A stretch of DNA of 6,289 nucleotides from assembly GCA_004298725.1 (NCBI GenBank), contig SCQA01000219.1:1-6289 (forward strand). The letters are read 5' to 3'. The stretch's first letter is position 1; each line of letters opens with the position of its first letter. Positions 1 to 5,163 of the stretch are shown here, one piece after another. The notes under the pieces were generated by a model. It did no database searches. It was not told the DNA's origin and worked only from the letters and a program-made list of their open reading frames with translations. The position numbers were made by a program, and so were the translations under genes. Source of the stretch: a bacterium (GTDB taxonomy: Bacteria; Desulfobacterota; GWC2-55-46).

Positions 1-959
1 CCGGTGTCTATGGCGCCTCTGGCTTCTGCAATGCCCTCTTTAAAACCGCCGCGCCCGGAGGCCGCCAGCGCCGCGGCGCTGTTTAATATTACAACGTCCC
101 TCTGCGGGCCTTTTTTGCCGTTTAAAATATCCAGAATTATCTTCGCGTTGTCACCCGGCTCGTTGCCTTTTAAATCATCCGGAGCGCACCTTTCAAAACC
201 AAAGTCTTCGGGCTTTATATGGTAAGTCTGTATAAAACCGTCTTTCAACTCGGTAACGCGGGTTTCGCTTGTAAGAGTAATTTCATCAAGGCCGTCTTCG
301 CCGTGAACTACAAAGGCGTGTTTAGAGCCGAGGTTGCAAAGCACCTCCGCAAGCATGTCCGTAAGCGCCGGGTCGTAAACACCCAAGACCTGCCGGTTCG
401 CGCCCGCCGGGTTTGTAAGCGGGCCAAGCACGTTAAAAATAGTGCGTATGCCGATCTCGCGGCGCACCGGCGCCGCGAACTTCATCGCGCCGTGAAGCAT
501 TGGCGCGAAGAGAAAGCCTATTCCCGCCATATTCAGACACTCCTCCACGCGCTCGGCCTCCGCCTCGATATTTACGCCGAGCGATTTAAGCACGTCCGCG
601 CTTCCGCTTTTTGACGTAATTGAACGGTTTCCGTGCTTTGCCACGACAACGCCGCACCCGGCCGCGACAAAAGCCGAGGCCGTAGAAATGTTAAACGTCA
701 TGGCCCCGTCGCCGCCCGTGCCGCACGTGTCAACCACGTCGCCCGGCGGAGCGTCTATCTTAGCGGCTTTTTCACGCATAACGCGGGCCGCGCCGGTTAT
801 TTCAGCGACAGTCTCGCCTTTTATACGAAGGCCGGTTACAAAAGAGCCGATCTGGCCGGGAGTTGCGGAGCCGGTCATGATCTCGCGCATTACTTCCATC
901 ATTTCGGCTTCGGCAAGGTCAGTACCTTGTACGACTTTAGCTATGGCTGTTTTTATCAT
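1..959 (-). CDS. trpD: Anthranilate phosphoribosyltransferase TrpD, C-terminus cut by window edge
   Basis: TrpD transfers phosphoribose from PRPP to anthranilate, the second step of tryptophan synthesis in the cytoplasm. My translation from the ATG at 959 gives 319 uninterrupted codons to the left edge. The family is usually about 335-345 residues, so roughly the last 15-25 are missing. Visible family motifs are the PRPP-binding CGTGGD at about residues 79-84, NIST at 90-93, KHGNRS at 108-113, GPLTNPAG at 179-186, and the metal-binding Asp-Glu pair in GLDE at 223-226. The N-terminal helical domain ends with a typical GQIGSFVTGLRIKGET stretch. The start lies 16 bp after the trpG stop. The gap holds only a weak GGA-type ribosome site, so coupling to trpG translation is likely. 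Identification rests on motifs and on the neighbours trpG and trpE. The frame shows no lesion. Confidence 0.96.
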   Translation of the reverse strand, partial: MIKTAIAKVVQGTDLAEAEMMEVMREIMTGSATPGQIGSFVTGLRIKGETVAEITGAARVMREKAAKIDAPPGDVVDTCGTGGDGAMTFNISTASAFVAAGCGVVVAKHGNRSITSKSGSADVLKSLGVNIEAEAERVEECLNMAGIGFLFAPMLHGAMKFAAPVRREIGIRTIFNVLGPLTNPAGANRQVLGVYDPALTDMLAEVLCNLGSKHAFVVHGEDGLDEITLTSETRVTELKDGFIQTYHIKPEDFGFERCAPDDLKGNEPGDNAKIILDILNGKKGPQRDVVILNSAAALAASGRGGFKEGIAEARGAIDT

Positions 960-975
960 GATAAGCTTTGTCCGC

Positions 976-1545
976 TTACGCGTACTTTTTCAAAAAATTA
1001 TTGAGTATATCTTTACCGGCCTTTGTAAGTATTGATTCAGGATGAAACTGAACGCCCTCCATTGGCAAGGTCTTATGCCTCAGGCCCATTATCTCGTCCT
1101 TATCCGTCCACGCGCTCACCTCAAGACAAGCAGGCAATGTCTGCCTTCTTACGATTAACGAATGATAACGGTTAGCCTCAAACGGGTTTTCAATGCCCTC
1201 GAAGATGGTCTTGGAGTCGTGGTATATCATTGACGTTTTACCGTGCATAAGCTCTTTAGCCCGCACAACCTCTCCGCCGAAGGCGTAGCCGATTGACTGA
1301 TGCCCGAGGCAGACTCCAAGCACCGGCACCTTGCCCGCGAAGTGGCGTATGGCCTCAACTGAAATGCCCGCCTTTTTAGGGTCGCACGGCCCCGGGGAAA
1401 TAACAAGATACTTCGGCGCGAGTTTTTCCATCTCTTTTATCGTTATGGCGTCGTTCCTGAATACAGCCACCTCCACCCCAAGCTCCAGAAAATACTGAAC
1501 AAGGTTAAAGGTGAAAGAATCGTAATTGTCTATCATCAAAAGCAT
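976..1545 (-). CDS. trpG: Anthranilate synthase glutamine amidotransferase subunit TrpG
   Basis: TrpG is a 189-residue class I glutamine amidotransferase that releases ammonia from glutamine and passes it to TrpE to form anthranilate. The length matches the family (about 187-195). The protein opens with the typical DNYDSFTFNL. It carries SPGPCDPKKAG at about 50-60, the nucleophile Cys79 in GVCLGHQ, HGKTS at 101-105, and the catalytic His168 and Glu170 in GVQFHPES. All three catalytic residues are present. The ATG at 1545 is preceded by GAAGG (1556-1560) with a 10-nt spacer. PabA, the folate paralogue, is nearly identical in motifs, and one protein serves both pathways in some bacteria. Position between trpE and trpD makes Trp synthesis the main role; a dual role cannot be excluded. 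A very weak promoter-like pair (ccgcaa 1593-1598 and attaca 1570-1575 on the plus strand, 17-bp spacer) lies upstream, and I do not rely on it. Confidence 0.95.
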   Translation of the reverse strand: MLLMIDNYDSFTFNLVQYFLELGVEVAVFRNDAITIKEMEKLAPKYLVISPGPCDPKKAGISVEAIRHFAGKVPVLGVCLGHQSIGYAFGGEVVRAKELMHGKTSMIYHDSKTIFEGIENPFEANRYHSLIVRRQTLPACLEVSAWTDKDEIMGLRHKTLPMEGVQFHPESILTKAGKDILNNFLKKYA

Positions 1546-1557
1546 GGTTTATAAACC
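1546..1557. repeat. 12-bp perfect palindrome abutting the trpG start codon
   Basis: The sequence GGTTTATAAACC is a perfect palindrome immediately before the trpG ATG, and it overlaps the end of the GAAGG ribosome site. Folded in RNA it would give only a tiny hairpin with little or no loop, so it may be chance. If functional it could be a protein-binding site or could affect trpG translation. Confidence 0.35.
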
Positions 1558-1577
1558 TTCGAAAAAGTTATTACAGG

Positions 1578-1682
1578 CTACGCCGCATAGCGCCGCAAGT
1601 TTGTCTTTAGGGAATCTACGATTAATTCTTTTCTGCGATCAAAAGGTATCAGTTCCGCGAGTCTTTTCCCCGCCTTAACCCC
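1578..1682 (-). pseudogene. Possible remnant of a small gene C-terminus between trpE and trpG
   Basis: A frame on the minus strand is open for 34 codons after an in-frame TGA at 1683-1685 and ends at TAG 1578-1580. Its translation looks protein-like: it includes GKRLAELIPFDRR, then KELIVDSLKTNLRRYAA at the C-terminus, an amphipathic Lys/Arg-rich helix-like pattern. No ATG, GTG or suitably placed TTG start is present, so it is not an intact gene. It abuts the edge of the GC-rich repeat at about 1680, as expected if the repeat or a deletion removed the 5' part. I do not recognise the family. A chance open frame of this length is quite possible. Confidence 0.25.
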
Positions 1683-1750
1683 TCACCCTACCCTTCCCCA
1701 AGAAGGGGGTTGATATCCCACAATACCGCTCGGGTATAGAAGGGGAGAGA
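1680..1750. repeat. GC-rich inverted-repeat element in the trpE-trpG gap
   Basis: This stretch has a biased composition, C-rich then G-rich on the plus strand, unlike the flanking genes. It holds two stem-loops: CCCTTC (1691-1696) with GAAGGG (1702-1707) around CCCAA, and ATACC (1723-1727) with GGTAT (1733-1737) around GCTCG. The outer parts are also roughly complementary: CCCTACCCTTCCCC near 1687-1699 against GGGTATAGAAGGGG at 1732-1745. The layout resembles the dispersed intergenic palindromic repeats (cctcaccctaaccct-type) found in many bacterial genomes, but only one copy is in the window. Transcribed within the trp mRNA, it could form an RNA structure affecting stability or downstream expression. 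Confidence 0.5.
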
Positions 1751-1774
1751 AAAAAGAAATTAATCAGACCTTCC

Positions 1775-3271
1775 TTAAATGTCCCTTGCCAGCTCTATGG
1801 CCTTAAAAACGCCCTTTGCCTTGTTCTCAGTCTCTTCAAACTCTTTTTCCGGCACCGAGTCCGCCACTATGCCGGCGCCGGCTTGCACGTATATGCGGTT
1901 ATCTTTAATTACCATCGTCCGTATGGCTATGCACATATCCATATTGCCGGAATAGCTTATGTAGCCCACGGAGCCGCCGTAGATGCCGCGTTTGCACGGC
2001 TCAAGCTCCTCTATTATTTCCATTGCGCGTATCTTGGAAGCGCCGGTCAGCGTACCCGCCGGAAAACACGCCCTCAGCGAATCAAACGCGTTCTTTTGCG
2101 GTTCCAGCAGTCCTCTTACGTTTGACACGATGTGCATTACATGCGAATAACGCTCTATGCCCATCAGGTCGTCAACCTCTACGGTGCCGGGCCTGCAAAC
2201 CCGGCCAAGATCGTTTCTACCGAGGTCAACGAGCATTATGTGCTCGGCCCTTTCCTTCGGGTCTCTTAAAAGCTCGGCCTCAAGCGCCCTGTCTTCGTCT
2301 TCATCTCTGCCGCGTTGTCTTGTTCCGGCAATAGGCTTTACATTCACTTCATCTTCTTCCACCCGCACCAAAAGCTCCGGCGACGACCCGACAACAATCG
2401 TGTCCCCAAGCCGTAAAAAGAAGAGGTACGGCGACGGATTCACCACGCGAAGCGCCCTGTAAATATTAAAAGGCTCGGTTTCAAGCTCAGTTGAAAACCT
2501 CTGCGACAAAACGGTCTGTATTATGTCGCCGCTTACAATATACTCTTTTATCCGACGAGCGGCGGATAAAAAACCTTCTTTGGTGAAATTAGAACTTATC
2601 TTTTGCGCGCCCTTGTTATAAACGGACTTCAGCTTTTTTTCAGCTATTGCCGTTGGCTCGCTACAATTCAAACGATTTAACAGAGCGTCTATTTCAGCTT
2701 TTGCTTTTTCGTAAACCGCTTCTATGTCCGTATCTTCTTCTATAACCGCGTTTGAAACGGCCTTAATTTTTTGCTCGACGTTGTCAAACACAAGAAACGT
2801 ATCAACAAAGAGAAAATATATGTCATGCACGTCAAGGTCTTTTTTTGCCGTATCCGGAAGCTTTTCCATATGGCGCACGGCGTCGTAGCCTATGCACCCT
2901 ATAACGCCGCCGCTAAAACGCGGCGCGCCGGCCACGGAAACGGCGCGATAACGCGACGCTTCTTTTTGAAGAACAGAGAGCGGATCTCCTTCGAGCGCGG
3001 TTGTAACATTGTTTTCGGTTATCTCTATTTTCTTGCCTTTGCTCTTTATAACCTTTCGCGCCCCGGTGCCGAGAATGGAATATCTGCCCCACTTTTCGCC
3101 GCCTTCAACGCTTTCGAGCAAGAACGCGTCCGCGCCGTTGTCTATCTTCATAAAAGCGGAAACAGGCGTGTATATGTCGGCAAACGCCTCCCTATAGACC
3201 GGCACAATCGTGCCTGACCGGGCTTTTTCTTTAAAAACCTCAAAAACCGGAAAGTAATCGTCTTTCTTCAT
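1775..3271 (-). CDS. trpE: Anthranilate synthase component I TrpE
   Basis: TrpE converts chorismate and ammonia (supplied by TrpG) to anthranilate. From the ATG at 3271 it has 498 residues, the usual length. The N-terminal domain carries LLES (51-54) followed by VEGGEKWGRYSILG, the region of the tryptophan feedback site in known TrpE proteins. The chorismate-binding domain shows SGDIIQTVLSQRF, NPSPY (278-282), KPIAGTRQRG with Ala in PIAGT (typical of TrpE, where PabB has Lys), DLGRNDLGR (349-357), HIVSNVRG (380-387) and AGTLTGASKIRAMEII near 405-420. The last normally reads TGAPK; Ser412 replaces the Pro. An in-frame GTG at 3289 would add six residues but has no ribosome site. The ATG at 3271 has TAAGG nine bases upstream, so I chose it. 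The promoter and attenuator lie upstream at 3432-3610. trpG follows after an unusually long 229-bp gap. Confidence 0.97.
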   Translation of the reverse strand: MKKDDYFPVFEVFKEKARSGTIVPVYREAFADIYTPVSAFMKIDNGADAFLLESVEGGEKWGRYSILGTGARKVIKSKGKKIEITENNVTTALEGDPLSVLQKEASRYRAVSVAGAPRFSGGVIGCIGYDAVRHMEKLPDTAKKDLDVHDIYFLFVDTFLVFDNVEQKIKAVSNAVIEEDTDIEAVYEKAKAEIDALLNRLNCSEPTAIAEKKLKSVYNKGAQKISSNFTKEGFLSAARRIKEYIVSGDIIQTVLSQRFSTELETEPFNIYRALRVVNPSPYLFFLRLGDTIVVGSSPELLVRVEEDEVNVKPIAGTRQRGRDEDEDRALEAELLRDPKERAEHIMLVDLGRNDLGRVCRPGTVEVDDLMGIERYSHVMHIVSNVRGLLEPQKNAFDSLRACFPAGTLTGASKIRAMEIIEELEPCKRGIYGGSVGYISYSGNMDMCIAIRTMVIKDNRIYVQAGAGIVADSVPEKEFEETENKAKGVFKAIELARDI

Positions 3272-3280
3272 AAAAAATAA

Positions 3281-3285
3281 CCTTA
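3281..3285 (-). promoter_or_regulatory. Ribosome binding site that decides the trpE start
   Basis: TAAGG on the minus strand sits 9 nt before the ATG at 3271. It lies downstream of the alternative GTG at 3289, which has only ACTCAGCCT-type sequence ahead of it and nothing like a Shine-Dalgarno. This favours the shorter 498-residue TrpE. Confidence 0.65.
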
Positions 3286-3431
3286 TCACAGGCTGAGTGT
3301 CAGCGTCAACGGTTAGCAGGTTTATTGTTTGGAACGCTCGCGTAAATAAAACTGCCGGATTACCGCCTGCCCCCGTATGCTTAAAGCAAGGGCTATGCTA
3401 ACTCAACCTGCGCTATTTTCATTACAAATGC
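3286..3431 (-). other. Distal part of the trp leader, between attenuator and trpE
   Basis: About 145 nt of leader RNA would lie between the attenuator hairpin and the trpE ribosome site. I see no convincing gene here. GTTAGC (minus strand, plus 3397-3402) can pair with GCTAAC (plus 3311-3316), the only long-range complementarity I noticed. The stretch does not contain a T-box signature or tandem Trp codons. Its role, if any, is unknown. Confidence 0.4.
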
Positions 3432-3464
3432 AAAGGCCGCGAAATCAAAGATTTCGCGGCCTTT
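3432..3464 (-). terminator. Perfect 15-bp stem-loop, likely trp attenuator terminator
   Basis: AAAGGCCGCGAAATC at 3432-3446 and its exact complement at 3450-3464 enclose a 3-nt loop. Read toward trpE, the stem ends in CCTTT followed by GCATTTG, so the U-tract is broken and weak. The opposite orientation ends CCTTTAGAATG and is no better, and no plus-strand gene precedes it. Position inside the trpE leader and the competing pairing described for the antiterminator make attenuation the best explanation. Confidence 0.75.
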
Positions 3465-3517
3465 AGAATGCGGGGTCAAAAAATTTTACACGCTCAAAAG
3501 TTCCCCTCGCAGGCCGC
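3456..3517 (-). promoter_or_regulatory. Competing antiterminator pairing in the trp leader
   Basis: On the minus strand GCGGCC (3517-3512) can pair with GGCCGC (3461-3456), the core of the terminator's first arm as transcribed. The following TGCG (3511-3508) and GGG (3506-3504) pair with CGCA (3472-3469) and CCC (3475-3473), leaving A3507 bulged and 7 nt (3468-3462) looped out. That gives 13 base pairs, mutually exclusive with the terminator. I found no convincing hairpin between the Trp-codon region and this strand. Confidence 0.6.
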
Positions 3518-3574
3518 TTGCAAAAAACGCCAGTTTAAAGTAAGTTCGGTTTTGTAAAATAAGGACGTAAACAT
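3494..3574 (-). CDS. trpL: Candidate trp leader peptide, 26 residues, leaderless
   Basis: The frame starts at ATG 3574 and ends at TGA 3494-3496. The peptide begins MFTSLFYKTELTLNWRF and has a single Trp at residue 15 (codon 3530-3532). The antiterminator strand begins 12 nt after the Trp codon, and the stop codon lies 7 nt past its end. Stalling at Trp would therefore leave that strand exposed, and finishing translation would cover it. No Shine-Dalgarno is present. The promoter's expected +1 coincides with the A of this ATG. Known trp leaders usually have two or more Trp codons, which lowers confidence. Four Phe residues are present but not clustered. Confidence 0.55.
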   Translation of the reverse strand: MFTSLFYKTELTLNWRFLQAACEGNF

Positions 3575-3580
3575 TCGCAC

Positions 3581-3610
3581 ATTATAAAACCGCTTAACTT
3601 TTATTGTCAA
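3581..3610 (-). promoter_or_regulatory. Consensus sigma-70 promoter of the trp operon
   Basis: TTGACA (minus strand, 3610-3605) and TATAAT (3586-3581) are both perfect consensus hexamers, 18 bp apart. The predicted transcription start is at about 3574, some 300 nt before trpE, leaving room for the leader peptide and attenuator. No Trp repressor-type operator was recognised at it. Confidence 0.85.
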
Positions 3611-3631
3611 GTATAAAAATACCGCGCGCGT

Positions 3632-3650
3632 TTACCATGCCATACGGTAA
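3632..3650. repeat. Short inverted repeat between the divergent promoters
   Basis: TTACC (3632-3636) and GGTAA (3646-3650) flank a 9-nt centre, forming a 19-bp operator-like dyad. It lies about 21 bp upstream of the trp -35 and about 22 bp upstream of the glmU -35, so a bound protein could touch both promoters. The arms are short and chance is a real possibility. Confidence 0.25.
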
Positions 3651-3672
3651 CCCCGCGCTTGATACAAATGCC

Positions 3673-3699
3673 TTGACGAATCGCATTTCATTATATAAT
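3673..3699 (+). promoter_or_regulatory. Putative glmU promoter giving a near-leaderless transcript
   Basis: TTGACG (3673-3678) and TATAAT (3694-3699) are separated by 15 bp, slightly short for sigma-70. The expected start is about 3706, two bases before the glmU ATG. The -10 is perfect and the -35 matches five of six positions. No other convincing promoter lies between it and the trp promoter on this strand. Confidence 0.6.
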
Positions 3700-3707
3700 C
3701 TTTAACA

Positions 3708-5099
3708 ATGAAAAAACTCTTTGCCGTTATTCTTGCCGCAGGCAAAGGCACGCGAATGAAGTCCGCCAAAACCGTTAAAGTTCTTTTTGACGTTAGCGGA
3801 AGGCCCATGCTTTTTTATCCGCTAAACGCGCTTAAAGAAGCCGGAGTCAACAAAACCATTATTGTAGTCGGCTACAACAAAGACGAGGTTATTGAATGCT
3901 TCAAACATTCCGGCGCTCTTTTCGCCGTTCAAAAAGAACAGCTCGGCACAGGCCATGCCGTCATGTGCGGTTTAAAAACCCTAAGTAACGTCCGTAGCGG
4001 CACAGTGCTGATACTTTCAGGCGACGTGCCGCTTATAACCAAAGAAACCTTAAAGGCGTTTTACAAGCTCCACTTGCGTAACAACGCAACCCTGTCGCTT
4101 TTAACGGCCGTTGTTGACAACCCGGCCGGCTACGGCAGGATTATACGCAACACCGCCAATGAAGTTATTGCCGTCGTCGAGGAAAAAGACGCTACCGCAG
4201 AGCAAAAAAAAATACGCGAGGTCAACGCGGGCATATACCTCGCCTCCTTTGATTTTCTCAGGCAAAGCGTAAAAAAACTAAAAAACGAAAACACTCAAAA
4301 CGAGTATTACCTGCCGGACATTGTCCGCTTGGCAAAATCAGCCGGAAAAAAAATTTTAGCGCTAACGCATGCCTCTACCGTGGAAGTCATGGGCATAAAC
4401 AACCGTGCCGAGCTATCAGCGGCAACCGCGATTATGCGCGGGAGAATATGCCTTAGCCTCATGCTTAACGGCGTTACCATAACGGACCCCTTGACAACAT
4501 ACATTGACTACGACGTAAAGATCGGCCCGGACTCTGTCATTGAGCCTTTGGTAAAAATATCCGGCAACGCCGTCATAGGCAATAATTCGTTTATCGGGCA
4601 GGGTTCTATTATAACGAACGCCGTAATTGGAAGTAACGTAATAATCAAACCTTATTCAATCATAGATTCCTGCGTTATAAAGGCCGGCGCAAACATAGGG
4701 CCGTTTGCGCGGCTCAGGCCCGGAAGCGTAATCAGCGAAGGCGCGGGCATAGGCAACTTTGTCGAAGTAAAGAACAGCCGGGTAGGCAAGGGCTCGAAGG
4801 CAAACCATCTGTCGTATATCGGCGACGCGGTTATAGGAAAAAACGCCAATATAGGCGCGGGCGTGATAACCTGCAACTTCGACGGCGTAAAAAAACATAC
4901 AACGCGCGTTAACGACGGCGCTTTTATCGGAAGCGACTCACAGCTTGTGGCGCCGGTAACCATAGGTAAGAACGCTTACGTGGGGTCTGGTTCAACCGTT
5001 ACAAAAGACGTGCCTTCCGGCGCGCTTATAGTTTCAAGAGCCAAAGAGCGCGTTATAAAAGATTGGGTAAAAAAACACAGGGCAACGAAAAAACACTGA
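3708..5099 (+). CDS. glmU: Bifunctional GlmU: N-acetylglucosamine-1-phosphate uridyltransferase / glucosamine-1-phosphate acetyltransferase
   Basis: GlmU acetylates glucosamine-1-phosphate and then uridylates it to UDP-GlcNAc, the precursor of peptidoglycan and lipopolysaccharide. The protein has 463 residues (E. coli 456). The N-terminal pyrophosphorylase domain shows LAAGKGTRMKS (9-19), EQLGTGHAV (77-85), SGDVPLI with the metal-binding Asp106, NPAGYGRI, VEEKDAT, EVNAGIY and INNR with Asn231. From about residue 255 a left-handed beta-helix of hexapeptide repeats follows, with Arg337, Lys355 in FVEVKNS, the catalytic His367 in NHLSYIGD, Tyr370, Asn381 and Lys396, equivalent to the E. coli acetyltransferase residues. 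Two deviations are visible: KVLF in place of the common KVLH near 24-27, and CNFDG in place of CNYDG at 389-393. The N-terminus fits the family exactly, so the ATG at 3708 is secure although no Shine-Dalgarno precedes it. The 3' neighbour is a glutamate dehydrogenase gene 64 bp away. Confidence 0.97.
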   Translation: MKKLFAVILAAGKGTRMKSAKTVKVLFDVSGRPMLFYPLNALKEAGVNKTIIVVGYNKDEVIECFKHSGALFAVQKEQLGTGHAVMCGLKTLSNVRSGTVLILSGDVPLITKETLKAFYKLHLRNNATLSLLTAVVDNPAGYGRIIRNTANEVIAVVEEKDATAEQKKIREVNAGIYLASFDFLRQSVKKLKNENTQNEYYLPDIVRLAKSAGKKILALTHASTVEVMGINNRAELSAATAIMRGRICLSLMLNGVTITDPLTTYIDYDVKIGPDSVIEPLVKISGNAVIGNNSFIGQGSIITNAVIGSNVIIKPYSIIDSCVIKAGANIGPFARLRPGSVISEGAGIGNFVEVKNSRVGKGSKANHLSYIGDAVIGKNANIGAGVITCNFDGVKKHTTRVNDGAFIGSDSQLVAPVTIGKNAYVGSGSTVTKDVPSGALIVSRAKERVIKDWVKKHRATKKH

Positions 5100-5153
5100 T
5101 CCAACTGAACCGGTTGTTAAAAGTCGCAAAACCCAAAATTGCTAAAAAACGCC

Positions 5154-5159
5154 GAGGTG
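5154..5159 (+). promoter_or_regulatory. Ribosome binding site of the glutamate dehydrogenase gene
   Basis: GAGGTG lies 4 nt before the ATG at 5164 (6 nt counted from GAGG). It fixes the start and contrasts with glmU, which lacks such a site. The 64-bp glmU-gdhA gap contains no terminator-like hairpin and no clear promoter, which favours co-transcription. Confidence 0.7.
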
Positions 5160-5163
5160 CAAG

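Noticed and set aside
4..1035. Four plus-strand open frames opposite trpD
   Set aside because: They lie antisense to an uninterrupted TrpD frame with full family motifs, overlap each other, and their translations show no recognisable domain.
1883..3217. Plus-strand open frames opposite trpE
   Set aside because: Antisense to a complete TrpE with all motifs; low-complexity, Arg/Ser-rich translations typical of shadow frames.
976..3271. The pair being PabA/PabB of folate synthesis
   Set aside because: PIAGT with Ala and the LLES region mark TrpE, and trpD follows directly.
3393..3422. Nine-residue minus-strand frame after the attenuator hairpin
   Set aside because: Too short, no Trp codon, no ribosome binding site and no competing RNA structure tied to it.
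3432..3464. Hairpin as a bidirectional or plus-strand gene terminator
   Set aside because: No plus-strand gene precedes it, and the plus-strand tail CCTTTAGAATG has no U-tract.
3272..3574. T-box riboswitch controlling trpE
   Set aside because: The AGGGTGG-ACCGCG T-box core is absent; the GGGGGCAGGCGGTA near 3360-3375 is only a loose resemblance.
4307..4963. Minus-strand open frames opposite glmU
   Set aside because: They mirror the repeating hexapeptide codons of the GlmU beta-helix and have no independent start signals.
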